A stretch of DNA of 64,000 nt from Diadema setosum (lineage: Eukaryota; Echinodermata; Echinoidea; Diadematoida; Diadematidae), in NCBI GenBank assembly GCA_033980235.1, contig CM067072.1, positions 20,835,047-20,899,046 of the forward strand, given 5' to 3'. Of this stretch, positions 21,592 through 33,410 are shown piece by piece. Made by a program: the position numbers and the translations under genes. The notes beneath the pieces were generated by a model. That model saw only the letters and a program-made list of their open reading frames with translations. It ran no database searches and was not told the origin of the DNA. How positions within the stretch are numbered: position 1 is the first letter of the stretch; every line of letters begins with the position of its first letter.

Positions 21592-24500
21592 TTTGATTTG
21601 ATTTGATTTTGATTTGATTTATTGGTTTCTGTATCATCATTGTACATGTACACATTCATGTACAAACATAAATATATTGTTCGCAGAGTATTTTCTTGTT
21701 CATTGCCTGTGTACGATGTACAGCAAGAGTACAACAAAACATACAACAATGAATAATACAGAGGGGCCACAGCATAAGCGTAGGTTGATTTGCGTGCAGC
21801 CCCGTAGCGTAACATAATACTATAATACATCGGAAGGAGAATAGGAGGGAGGGATGACTTGCATAGGGATAGGATAGTTGGAAGGAGTAAGGGAAAGGAG
21901 AGGTTTGTCTGCTTTCACTAAAGGTTTATACAAAGTAAAATCACCTGTATCACTGATTAGCAAGACATGACAAAGTATATCCTCACTGAGGTACAGGTGG
22001 ACAGTTGATACAGGTCATGGTCGGTTACATAATCATTATTACATAATAGATTAAATGCGTCGATATTTCTACGAAAAAAAAATTCGTGTATAATACATTA
22101 ACAATAACAATGGAATTACTGGTATTCAGATAACAACTTTGTTTTTACAGCTTTCCTAAAAGAATACATGGACTTTAAGCTTCGAATTTCAGAAGGAAGA
22201 GAATTCCAAACATCAGGTCCGGTGTGTCTGACAGATTTCAGAGCCATCACTGTTTGGGGATTATATAAGTGAAACTTTTCAGATTGTCTTGTTGGATAAG
22301 AATGTCCTTGTTTAATTGAAATAGTGAGTAAAAAGAAGATGGCAACTGACCATTATGTAAACGAAACATAAAGAGTGAGTTTTGCAAAAAAATTATGTCA
22401 TTTACCTTAAGTGTTCTTAATTCTGCGAATAAAGGATCTGAATGGTCTCGATAACCTGAGTTGGTGCATATACGTATAGCTTTCTTTTGCAAAAGTAATA
22501 TACTATCTATGTGGCTTTTTGAAGTTGCCCATACAATGTTACAATAAGAAATGTGCGATAATATCAACGAATTATATAACATAAATAAAATATTCTGAGG
22601 GACATAATACTTTAACTTCTGAAGTATACCAACATTACGACACACTTTATCAGAGATATATTGTACATGAACGTTCCATTTCATATTTTCATTTATAAGT
22701 TATATTCCGAGGAATGTAATACTCTCTTTTCGTTCCAATAATACACTATCCACCATAATATTTAATTGTTGCATTTCATTATTATGCTTCTTGTTATAGA
22801 AATACATAAAATTTGTCTTTTTCAGATTAAGTGATAATCTATTACTCTCAAACCACATAGATAATTTCGGTAATTCAGTATTGAGAGTTCTTAGGAGCGA
22901 ATGAAAATCAGAATTGGAACAAAATACATTGGTGTCATCAGCAAATTGCAGTGACTTAGATGAGTTTGAAATATCATTTACATCCAGTAGAAATAATAGC
23001 GGTCCCAATATGGATCCTTGTGGGACTCCACATTGTATAGGTAATACTTCAGAGTTAACAGATTCATGGTACACATATCGCTTTCTATTCGACAAGTAAT
23101 CTTTAAACCATTCAAGTGGAATGCCACGAACACCATAGGACTGCAATTTACGTATGAGGATAGTGTGGTTAAGAGTGTCGAATGCCTTGCTTAGGTCCAT
23201 GAAGACACCGATGACATGTTTTTGTTCAGCTAAGGCAGTCGACACTCTATCGTATAATTGGGCTAGTGCCATATCTGTAGAATGAAATTTCCTGAAACCA
23301 TACTGGTCTTGGTTAAATATATCATATTGTGTCAAAAAAATCATACAATCTGTCATAAGCAAGCCCTTATATTACCTTAGAAATGCTAGGAAGAATAGAA
23401 ATAGGACGGTAATTTGATACAAGAGAAGAGTCATCTTTTTTATATATCGGAATGACTTTAGCAATTTTACATGCATTCGGAAATGTACCAGTTGAGAGTG
23501 ACAAATTACAAATGTACACTAAGGGTGTCATTATACTACCAATAATCTGTTTTAAAAAATGCGTTCTCATTTCATCATGACCAGTTGCATAACTTGATTT
23601 TAACGAGTGAACAATGTCAAGAATCTCACCATAATCTGTTTGACGCACCTAAATACTGCGAGAAATCAGTTTGTGTGAGATCTTTTTTTGAAGCTTGACT
23701 TGGACCTATATCAACAAAATACTCCTTGAACAACATGCTACATCCCTGGGATTACTGAGTGTTTGACCGGCACGCATAATTTGAAATGTTGACATATTCT
23801 TTTGCTTAACAATAACATCATTAATAACTTTCCAAATGGCTGACATATTTCCAGTAGCATTTTGAAAGGATTCTGTATAAAACATCCTACGGGAAAGCCT
23901 TATAATTTGTGTCAATTTATTTCTATATAATTTATATCGATTAACGTTGTCATTATTAGGCTACCGTTAACTGTATTTATATAACATATTTCGTTTCTTT
24001 ATTAATCGGAAAATTCCTTTTGTTATCCATGGATTTTTAATTTTTCTCTTACTTTTCCTTTCGATTGCGGGATATGTTTGTTAAAATAAGAAAAAATATA
24101 TTCCAGAACGTATCATAAGCAATATTTGGGTCTGCGCAAAGTGATACATCATCCCATGTTTCCGAAAGTAAATCGTCGTTGAGTAATGGTATATTTTCTG
24201 CTGTGAATTTGCGCTTCTTCTTATTTTCTGTTTGCTTGACATTTGAATATTGTGTCTCGTCACAGATAAAAAATATAGGTAAATGATCAGATACATCACT
24301 ACACAAAAGACCAGATTTCGAATGATCAGTGTCAATATTAGTAGAAATATTATCAATCAATGTTGATGAGTTAACCGTAATTCTCGAGGGCTTATCAATA
24401 GTGACATTACAGAAATTTGCTTGCAAAATATTGCAAAACTTATTCTTAGCATTATTTCCTTGATTCAAAAGATCAATATTGAAATCGCCCATCAAATAAA

Positions 24501-24960
24501 CATCTTTGTTTTCTTGATTGATCAGCTCTAATAAAACTTCAAAATTTTCCAAAAATGAATTACTGTCTGTATGAGGGGAGCCTGTATACAACGCAAAGTA
24601 TTATATTACTTCTATTGCACATATTAATTTCAACACACATGCAATCAAATTCATTTCCGTTATATATCAAATCAGGTCTCACTTTAAACGATAACGAGTG
24701 TGATATGAACAAGGCAACTCCGCCCCCTCGTCCGCATTTTCTGTCAGACCGGACAACATAATATCCATCAATATTATATAAAGGGGAAGATTTGTCGTTA
24801 AGCCATGTTTCTGTGACACCAATAACTGAAAATTTCATATCTATCGAAGACAACAATAATTGCATGTTTTCAAAGTTTCTTTGAAGACTGCGAACATTTA
24901 CGTGTAATATACTGAAAAAATGTTCATTACTAGAAAATTCTAATTGAACTCGTCAGGTAA
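21592..24960 (-). mobile_element. CR1/Jockey-like non-LTR retrotransposon (LINE B), degenerate
   Basis: An APE endonuclease and reverse transcriptase coding region (about 24950-22247) is followed by a 3' UTR of about 600 bp that contains a GC-rich hairpin (near 21762-21805). The 3' end is a TTTGA-type microsatellite (21592-21628, i.e. ATCAAATCAAA on the element strand). The 5' end is near 24960, where coding similarity fades; an N-terminal ORF1 is not seen. Confidence 0.75.
22247..24950 (-). pseudogene. LINE B endonuclease/reverse transcriptase, frameshifted
   Basis: Order on the minus strand: 24950-24560 endonuclease N-terminus (VNVRSLQRN, VTETWLND, RGGGVALFI); 24591-24049 endonuclease C-terminus (YLMGDFNIDL, SDHLPIFF); 23915-23706 linker (AIWKVINDVI); 23648-23367 RT fingers (KVIPIYKKDD, NYRPISILP); 23362-22700 RT palm (MDLSKAFDTLNH, CGVPQGSILGPLLF, catalytic FADDT); 22684-22247 thumb and C-terminus (LILSHISYCNIVW). 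At least four frame changes separate the pieces. All catalytic motifs are recognisable, so decay is moderate. It lies in the intron between EGF5 and Ig3. Confidence 0.85.
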
Positions 24961-25712
24961 ATAATACCGACATTGGACATTTTTATGTGTACATAAATTT
25001 ATTGCATCCATATTTTAAATAGGAACAACATATTGACCATATCAAGATCATAAATATTTGCTTACGAATTACTGAAAGCAGACAAGAAGGGAAGGAAGGA
25101 ATAAAGCAAGTCATACAGAATGTGCGTGTGAAAGTATGTGTGCTGATGGATGGGTGCGAGGTGCGACATCATGGCACCTCAGTTTATGCATTACAAAATT
25201 AGTGATTGTTTTGAACATCTCAACTGAATTACTTCCAATGAAACATAAGGACATTCCACAGCGATCAAAAATACATACTAAAAAAGCTCAATTTCGAATC
25301 GAACTCTGTTTGTCGAGAAGACTATAACAAACAAAATCATTATTATTATGATGTAAACAAACTTGTCCTAGCTGACAACTCGCAGCAGCAATGACAGCAA
25401 AATATCAGTTACTTAATATCGTTTAACATTTATCCAATCTCAACAATATTTACTTAATTCTTTAAATTATTCATATCGTTTATATTTATCCGATCTCACC
25501 ATTGAAATATATTTCTTTTTATCTAGGTATATGAAATTCATATAAAATACGGAAAAAAGAAAAATGTCCGTTTAGAAAGGAAAAGATCCAGAAGAAAAAG
25601 CAACAAGCGAGGCATGTTGAGGTCTGGTGTGACAATTACTCTAGTCTTTCCAACAAACAAAGATGGTTCAATAAAAACAATTTTAAAAGTTGCACTCCCT
25701 TCAGAAAATTAC
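24961..25712 (-). other. Intron sequence between LINE B and EGF5
   Basis: About 750 bp of AT-rich intron. I see nothing in it beyond purine-rich low complexity. Confidence 0.6.
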
Positions 25713-25844
25713 CTGTTTGACAGTCCTTCTCAAACCAGTTTGGTAGACACTGTCCTGTACAGATTCCAGACACTTTGTCACAGGTGCTTTCAACACAGTG
25801 GCACGGCTCTACACACCCAAGGCCATAGAATGCTCCAGGGCACT
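25713..25844 (-). CDS. Receptor exon 7: EGF-like module 5
   Basis: Exon of 132 bp, acceptor gatccaccag|AG and donor AAACAG|GTAATT, phase 1 to phase 1. It encodes ECPGAFYGLGCVEPCHCVES and then TCDKVSGICTGQCLPNWF...DCQTG: eight cysteines in the pattern of Tie/MEGF-type (laminin-like) EGF repeats. It is the membrane-proximal EGF, followed by Ig3. Confidence 0.92.
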
Positions 25845-26261
25845 CTGGTGGATCATGCAAACAAAAGACAATGGATTCACTGTTATTAGTTACTAATACA
25901 AACTTAAGACAATGGACTTACTCTTATCAGTTTATACTAATACAAACTTAAAACAATGAAAGGAAGAAACTTTGCACTAATCAGTCAATGTCATAAGGGA
26001 TCAACACCTTTCTCAAGAGTTTGGTGACCCGTGTGAATTTATAGATCACTTTTTTTCTCTCTCTTTCAATTCGATGATGTCATTACTGGGAAAACCTTGA
26101 TTGAAGTTAACTTTTGTAGTCAGGCAGAGAAATGGTTTAGTACAATATTTTGTTGTTCTAGATGGGCTTATACAGTAATTAGCCTATTTAGCATAACCAT
26201 GAAATTGACGTACAATATGGAATATATTGCTAAATCTGATCCAGGATGCATGAAAATACAG

Positions 26262-26302
<41 letters not shown>

Positions 26303-26400
26303 TGTGGATTATATTGCGCGGTTTTTATGAAGCATATACTCAACTGCGCATAACAATAAGATATAATCAAAGAAAAAATCAGATTCATTTGAACACAAAT
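26262..26400 (-). repeat. LINE 3'-end remnant with (ATT)n tail
   Basis: A pure TAA run (26262-26301 on plus) is followed by ATTGTGGATTATATTGCGCGGTTTTTATGAAGC. On the minus strand this is a unique 3' end leading into (ATT)n, the same arrangement as the tail of LINE A at 7849-7868. Probably a heavily 5'-truncated CR1/L2 insertion. Confidence 0.5.
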
Positions 26401-26726
26401 TGATTCTTAATTGAAAATCATACAATATAAAGAAGAAAATACAAGGGACTGATAATTACATATATATCTGATATCTGATATCTGGGAACTATGTAGATAA
26501 TGCACTTAACTGTACTAAACTAAAAGATCAACAATTCAATGGATGATATGATAAAGGATCAATAATTTTGTACCCCGGTTTCCATCTTCAAATGATGCAA
26601 GTGTCTTACTACTCATGATGAGCTGATTTTGAATCCTTTATTGTACGTACAATAATTGTCCAGTAGACCGTGTGAATAACCTGATGGGAAAGTTAAGGTT
26701 CCATGTTCCCGTTCATTCGTGTTTTA

Positions 26727-26727
<1 letters not shown>

Positions 26728-26765
<38 letters not shown>
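26728..26765. repeat. (CA)n microsatellite
   Basis: Uninterrupted CA dinucleotides of about 36 bases within the EGF4-EGF5 intron. Confidence 0.95.
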
Positions 26766-28601
26766 CTCGGTTGCTACGCTGCCAAAGGTTGGCAATTAGC
26801 TTTACCACCCTAATTAGCATATTCAGTTGATTAGTATGATATATGATACGTTACTGATAAAGTTTATTTCTGGAAGGCCGAAATCAAAGCTGATCCAACT
26901 TTGGAGGATTTCTGTGATGAAGAATCCATTTATAGCATAACGCCACTTAATAATTTCAAACTATGCAAGCATTTTAAACATTTCAATTAATATAATAAAC
27001 AAATTTGCATATGTAGATGGGAACCATATTATACCATCTCTAACGTCAACTGCAGGGACCAAGCAGGGAGGGGAGCTTTTGAATGAGTAAAATTGAAATT
27101 CAGTAATCTGATGCACACGACTGCCAAATTCTAAATCAAGGAAGTTGAATGATAATATTATGTTAGCTAATCACAAAAATTACAAATAAGAAATCAAAGT
27201 TGACAATATAATTTTTTGAATTGCTTTTAGAATTTTTAATTTTTACTGCTTGAAGTTTTTGAAAAGCTAATATCTACGGGGAATGATCTGGTAAACGTTT
27301 TTGCTTTGAATAGATAGTTCAAACCTAAACTAAAATTTGGTCAAAACTTTATTTATTTAAAAATTGCCCCGTTCCCCACCCCCCCCCCCCGAAAAAAAAA
27401 GGAGAGAAAAGAGAAACAATATTTTAGTATTGTCATTGTAGCTAGACTGTTTCACTGCCTGTTCAAATCATTTGAAATCTAATATTCAAGCATAGTGACC
27501 AACCAGGGAGTTGTCAAATTGTTATCATGCACACTTTAAATGGAATATTTGGAAATTATTTGATGGCTAATAAAGTGGCAAATGAACAAAATGAACTACA
27601 TTCTTTCAATATTGGGTGGTTGAAAAAAATATTCAAGCAAACCTTGCTCTTTTGAAAAAAAAAATACAAGAGGGAAAAGGGAGAACAAAGACACTAAAAA
27701 TGTTACTATGTTTCTGAGGTGCCTCTGCTATAGGGATCACACATGTAAATAAAATGGAATGTCCCAGACCCCTTCACAAATTCGTACCAAAGATACTAAA
27801 ATAAAAGAAGAAAAAAAATAACTAAAAATCAATAATGCAGTTTGGCAATAAACTGAATAGCTGCAGATATTGAATATGAATTTCTCTACAAACTGCACTT
27901 TGGTTTGAAGATGAAAGCTTTTCTCATGGAATTTGAAGGGACTATATTTCATTGGGTGCATGTACAGAAAATCGGTGATGTTTTGAGTGGAAAGAACTCG
28001 TAGTCTGCATGGCTTTGCGGACCCTTGGACAAAGTTTGAGCCGAAGAACCTGCCTTGGAAATTTGATGGATGAAAGGGTATATCTCACTTTATATTCAGG
28101 TGAATAAAGATGAAACATCTCATTTCTCCCAGCTATTTTACAGAATTTTTTGAATTTTGAATTTAAACACACGTCTCTATGGGGAATTATTTACCCGTGT
28201 GAGCCCTATAGCGCATTATTCCAGTTTAAAATTTGGATGAAGTTTCGGTACGAATGAAATTAATATTTGTGTTACACTATGATTTAATGATATTGCAAAT
28301 GTCTTTGTCTGCAGGTACATTGATTTCCTAGAAAGTCATTCCCAAGGAACAGATGGGATACAAGTTTCCAAATCCACAAAACAAAAGCATGGAGAGAGGA
28401 AAAAATATCACATGTCACACAAAGACATTAAATGATTACTTTTCTTATATACTCAGTTTTACCAGAGGATATGGGGCATTCTATTGACGGCAGAATAGCA
28501 CACTGCCTCTACAGGAAATGTTGACGATCCTGTCTCTTGCGATGGATTCAGAAAAGCCAAGAGCAAGTTTTAAAATGCATGAGAGCATATCTTGCTATTA
28601 C

Positions 28602-28754
28602 CTTCGCAGTTCACTCCATCATAAATATTGAAGTAAGGAGCACACTCCTGATTTGGACACTCTCCTGTTGTCTTGTCACATGGTGCATCATTCAAACAGT
28701 GGCATTTATCCGTGCAGTTTGGTCCATAGTAACCGACATCACAAACATCTGGGA
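28602..28754 (-). CDS. Receptor exon 6: EGF-like module 4
   Basis: Exon of 153 bp, acceptor ttcttctaccag|TC and donor TGCGAAG|GTAATA, phase 1 to phase 1. It encodes DVCDVGYYGPNCTDKCHCLN, then APCDKTTGECPNQECAPYFNI...NCEG, with eight cysteines. There is a sequon at NCT. The spacing between the sixth and eighth cysteines is longer than in the other modules. Confidence 0.92.
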
Positions 28755-29501
28755 CTGGTAGAAGAAAGAAAATTTTGATCATAAAAATATAAACTTTATT
28801 GCATATATTCTTTTCGTTTTTGCTAGATACAAAAATGAGAAATGTCATCCTCTGCAAAAGTTGATACAATTTTGTGCAATCTTTCCGGAAACACTACTGG
28901 GACAAAATCTTTTAAGATCTAACTTCACTTTCTGATGTATTGAAGTGTATGATGAAATAAACTTTTCGTTTTTTAATCGAAAAAGAAACTTAATGAACTA
29001 CTTCACTTTTTGTCTTCTTCTGTGAAATTTCACGGCACTCTAGAAACTTACCTGTCGTAGAGAAAAATGACAGCTTTGAAATAAAACAAATGAAATAAAA
29101 TCAGTCAACATCAACTGAATGTCTCATGCAGATGCCTTTTTCAAAACATCAATGCATATTACCACCTGTTTCAATGTTCTTTCTGAAGCATGTAACTTGA
29201 ATGAAAATTACACATTAAAAAAAAGTATATTGAAGAGGATGTGAGAAAAATGTATCACAGCCATTACAATTGTGCTAAAGCAGTCGATGAACCTTGGTTT
29301 TTACTACATCAATTTTCAAGAGATCGTACTTTTGTTGATTTGTTTGTTCCTTACAAACAAAGATTCATAATTGTAAACAAATCGAACAATACCTCGCTCT
29401 AGCTCGGTCTTTGTTTGTCTTCCAAAGACTTTTTATTTACACTGATAATGTAGATTCTGATAAGACTGTATGCAAAAGGCAGAGGCGGTTGTAATACTCA
29501 C

Positions 29502-29651
29502 TCTGACAATTTCCCCCAAACCAGTTTGCTTTACAGTCTGTTGTAGGTATTTCAGAAGTAGCTGCGCAGTTTCCAGTATATCTGTTGCAAACACCAGACT
29601 GGCAGTGACATGTTTGACTGCATCCAGCTCCATAAATTCCTTCGGGACAAT
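29502..29651 (-). CDS. Receptor exon 5: EGF-like module 3
   Basis: Exon of 150 bp, phase 1 to phase 1, donor CAGA|GTGAGT at 29502. It encodes CPEGIYGAGCSQTCHCQSGV, then CNRYTGNCAATSEIPTTDCK and ANWFGGNCQ (eight cysteines), close in layout to the third EGF of Tie2. The acceptor at 29651 is preceded by a run of ten A residues instead of pyrimidines (cttatacaaaaaaaaaag|AT); a T-rich tract lies about 25 bases further upstream. The real frame differs from the longest open frame here. Confidence 0.88.
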
Positions 29652-29759
29652 CTTTTTTTTTTGTATAAGTAATAAAAAAGATGATAAGAATTAGACATGC
29701 AAAGTAGTTTCAAATTGAAAATGTGGCAAAGACATTTATTTAACATAATAACACTTTAA

Positions 29760-30230
29760 CCTTTGACCCCATGACCCATGCCTTAAAGAGTCATTGTGCT
29801 TTAATGTGTGTATGTTAAGAGTCGCCTAGTTTTTTATGTACATGTGAGGGTATGCACTGGATTTTTAAAAAGAAATGGGAAAAATAGTGTAAATCCCAAA
29901 CTGACCTTTGACCCTTAACCCCACGACCGAAAACGTCGGAAGGAAAGGTTTATCTATGTGGGTTTTAGGAGTAATATTCTACATGTTGGTTGGGTGTGTT
30001 TTTTTGTTATTGAGTGTCAATTGAGATTTCTGGGTTATTGTAAATTAATGAAATGTGTGTTGTTTTGCTATCATATTTTTTGTGTTTCATCTTGGAATGT
30101 GTGCTCTATGTACCAATGTGTAATCACAATTATATTTGATCCATGAAAATTATCAATTTTTTGAATAATAAATAAATGAAATGAATGAATAAATGAATGA
30201 ATGAATAAATGAATGAATAAAAACCAGTTA
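29760..30230 (+). repeat. TGACC-type repeat followed by a LINE 3' end with (TGAA)n tail
   Basis: 29760-29935 has two blocks of CCTTTGACCCC or ACCTTTGACCC, like the repeats at 5440-5690 and 60460-60690. From about 29936 an unrelated stretch ends in AATAAATAAATGAAATGAATGAATAA, a (TGAA)n-type tail (30165-30220) as found at the 3' ends of L2-like LINEs on the plus strand. The class is inferred from the tail only. Confidence 0.45.
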
Positions 30231-30501
30231 CCTGAAATCAGTTTTAAATATCTGAATGTATACAGAAAGTGAAAGCAGCTTTCTGGATTCCTTGGAGCAG
30301 TGGCACTCAAAGAAAAAAAAGTCATGATTTCATCTATAAGAACCATCAGTTGTAACTCAGCATCCACGATGAGATCATTCCTTCATAAAATTGGCTCCTT
30401 ACACATTGCATAGGGCCATACATACAAACACAGTAAGCAAATTTATATAATGCATTAATGCATATTATCCATAAATAACAACGTAAAGACAATGCAGGTA
30501 A

Positions 30502-31387
30502 TACAGTATGTCCCCCCAAAAAAATTACAACGGGACCCCCCGCAATGATATCTTTAAAAATAGTGAATCAATCTAAATACAAATTCAGGTTATGAAACTA
30601 TAACTCATTGCCCACATCTTACAGAAAACCCCATTCGATTTGCTTCAGTGGTCAAAGAGAAATGAGGAATTTTGTAGAGGATGTCGGGAATCTCTTTTGT
30701 CGAAGTTCTGTCTATTATTCACGCACTAGAGCATTAAATTGCTAAAATTGGAAAAATTAAACTCATGACATGCTTTACAACAACCTACATTTCTCTGTAA
30801 CCGCTTAACCAACTTGAATGAGGTTTTCTGCAAAATAGAGCTAAGATGTTATATTTTAAGGCCCCGAAGTAGCGCTTCGACAGGTCAATCATTTTGGATG
30901 TTATCAATTCGAAAATTTGATTGTAATTTTTGAGGGACATACTGCAGTATATCCCACAAAAATTACAATAAGATTTTCGCATTGATAACATCCAATATGA
31001 TTTTTTTTTTCTATGCTGCTTCTGGGTCTTAAAATATAACATCTTAGCTCTATTTTGCAGAAATCCCCATTCGATTTGGTTAAGCGGTCACAGAGAAATG
31101 GGGATTGTAGTAAAGCATGTCATGAGTCTGATTCTTCCAAGTTTGCACTTCGATGATTTTGTGTGTGAACAATAGACAGAACTTGGACAAAGGAGATTCC
31201 CGATATCCTTTACAAAATTCCTCATTTCTCTTTGACCACTGAAGCAAATCAAATGGGGTTTTCTGTAAGATGTGGGCAATGAGTTTGTAGTTTCACATCC
31301 TGAATTTGTATTTAGATTGATGCAATATTTTCAAAGATATCATTGCGTAGGGCTCCGTTGTAATTTTTCTTTTTGGACATACGGTAT
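30502..31387. mobile_element. Head-to-head pair of short inverted-repeat elements (MITE-like), forming a large palindrome
   Basis: The left outer end reads ACAGTATGTCC, the right outer end GGACATACGGTAT. The centre (30927-30975) reads GTAATTTTTGAGGGACATACTG directly followed by CAGTATATCCC and AAAAATTACAA. Each half (about 30503-30951 and 30951-31387) therefore has its own terminal inverted repeats. The two halves are inverted copies of each other: for example the block with CCCATTCGATTTGCTTCAGTGG at 30631 returns reversed near 31232-31260. No coding potential. Confidence 0.75.
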
Positions 31388-32246
31388 AGGGTTGATGTTA
31401 CGAAGCTACAACGTACATTAGTTGCATGTACAACATACTAGTATTATGAAAATGAAACTGTTAATTTCAGGATTCTGATAGTGTGTCCGAGTGACTACCC
31501 ACGGAAGGTTTGTGGTGCCAGCTAAAGCAGCTTTCATATTATGCTCCTAGCACACATGATCATATAGGGACACGTGACCGACTTAACTTATAAATGAAAA
31601 TTTTATGCGTTTACAGTGTGTTATTCTAAAAGTTCATTCTTGTGAAGGTTTGTTTATCAGAAAATGAAATAAGGTTTGATATTCAAAAGGTTGGCTTATC
31701 CGAAAATACAGAATGTCCGTTATTCTGAAGGTTCATTAATTTCAAAACAAAATAAAGGTCAGAATTCTGAAGGTTTGTTTGAATGCGCTCTATCCCTCAT
31801 TTCTGGAATCAACTTTTCGCTCATTTTTGGAATAACATTTTTTCTTCCATATGTGGAGAAACAAACCTTTTACACCGTGAACCCTCTTTCTGAAAAGATT
31901 TCGATGCTAAAAGATCACCACACATTCTTTTGGGCATCTCAATGAGAGTTTGTCAGTTTAAATGATGCACACTCGTTTTTAACAGCAACGAAACTACTTC
32001 AAATCCGGATATAAGTGCACACACACATACACTCACACACACACACACATACACCCTGTGATCATATTATTTTGCTAGTTATGGAAATTACTGATTTCTT
32101 TTTCTATTCAAATTAACTATATCTTCTTCTCCATCACTGGCCCAGTTTGTTATTGCACTATCAAGTTAGTACATTGTGGATCGAGAGTACTATCAAGGTG
32201 TGCTGATTGTAGCCTTGAACAGCCTCACAGGAGAATGATTCCTTAC

Positions 32247-32408
32247 TTGTATCACAGTTGATTCCTTGCCTTCCTGTGTCACAAGAACATCCAAATGGAT
32301 CAGGCAGGCAGAACTGATGAGGACTACAATGGTCAGGTGGATCACTAACGTATGTACACCTGAACTCACAATTTGGTCCAAATCGATTCCCACCATTGGT
32401 TCTGCAGA
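32247..32408 (-). CDS. Receptor exon 4: EGF-like module 2
   Basis: Exon of 162 bp, acceptor tcttctgaatag|TC and donor GATACAA|GTAAGG, phase 1 to phase 1. It encodes CRTNGGNRFGPNCEFRC, then HCSPHQFCLPDPFGCSCDTG and INCDT (eight cysteines). The FCLPDPxGCSC core is a hallmark of the second EGF of vertebrate Tie receptors and is the most diagnostic single motif for a Tie-type ectodomain in this gene. Confidence 0.95.
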
Positions 32409-32424
32409 CTATTCAGAAGATATT

Positions 32425-32890
32425 AATATTCTTAATTGAATTGAATTGAATTACTGAACCTGCACTGGTCCTACACTCGAGACACATTGAAGAGTTCCAG
32501 CACGTTTATTTTCATATTTCACTACACATCTTTACATATACTAAGCAAAAAATATAAAAAAGCAAGATGCAAAATATGACATAAAGTCGGTTATCACAAG
32601 AAACAGCAAAAGCAAAGTTTGTAACAGCGGATTCCAGAAAAAAAGTATCAATGTAAATTCGTTTTGCAATGGAAATAGGACACAAAGTACTAATGACGAA
32701 ACTATATGAAAGCTAAATTGGCAAGGTACAACGGGCTTTAGAAGTAGAAGACAAGAGAAAGAAAAAGGAAAAAAAGGAAGAGAATAAGAACTAATTGGAA
32801 AAAAAAATACACAGGTAAACGAGCACACATTATCTGCAATCAAGTTCATAACGATTTCGAAATATGAGTACCATAATGTAGTGATTACAT
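32425..32890 (-). repeat. Probable LINE 3' remnant with AATTG-type tail
   Basis: TTGAATTGAATTGAATT (32433-32452) is followed by unique AT-rich sequence. On the minus strand this is a 3' end with a pentamer microsatellite tail. The extent to the right is a guess; no coding motif is seen. Confidence 0.3.
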
Positions 32891-33202
32891 GGGATCATGA
32901 ACACCGAAACAGAGGTAAAGCAGACGTATACTTTAAATTGATCCGCCATGCAGTGAAAGAGGATAAAGTAAAACAACAAGTTACATGATTCCAATCAGGC
33001 AAATTACACTCACTAAGTAGCATTAACTTGAGGTTTTGTTTGAAAATGAACAGAAAAGAACATTCGACGTAATCTGCCGGTCCATTGAAAATAATAATTG
33101 AGGAAAGAGTGTGCGAGTACTTGGTAAGTGAAATGAATCTCTTTGTCTTGTGGGGTATGCATGAACCGCATAGTTTTTCTGAAACATATGCGTTAATGGT
33201 TT

Positions 33203-33410
33203 CCGGGCGATTACCCCCCGAGGGCAATTACCCCCCCCCCCCCCCCCCAGCTAAATACTGGTTAGTGGTAAGGTAAGAGTAAAGATTAGGGTTAGGTTTA
33301 GGGTTAGGAGTTTGGGTTAGGGTTAGGATTAGGTTTAGGATTAGGATTAGGATTAGGGCCAGGGGAAGGGTCCGGGGTAACTGCCCAGGGGGTAATTGCC
33401 CTCGACCCGC
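33203..33410. mobile_element. Small inverted-repeat element with telomere-like (TTAGGG)-type core
   Basis: The outer arms contain GAGGGCAATTACCCCC (33220-33235) and its reverse complement GGGGGTAATTGCCCTC (33388-33403). Between them, 33285-33358 is a degenerate run of TTAGGG, TTAGGTTTAGGG and TTAGGA units. A C tract (33231-33248) separates the left arm from the core. The element is about 208 bp and non-coding. Confidence 0.7.

Larger units (their letters stand above)
25845..28601 (-). other. Intron between EGF4 and EGF5
   Basis: Intron of 2.8 kb. It contains the LINE-tail remnant at 26262-26400, a (CA)n tract at 26728-26765 and a C/A-rich run near 27378-27400. No gene seen. Confidence 0.6.

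Noticed and set aside
33285..33358. Chromosome end
   Set aside because: The telomere-like repeats are degenerate, short and embedded in an intron.
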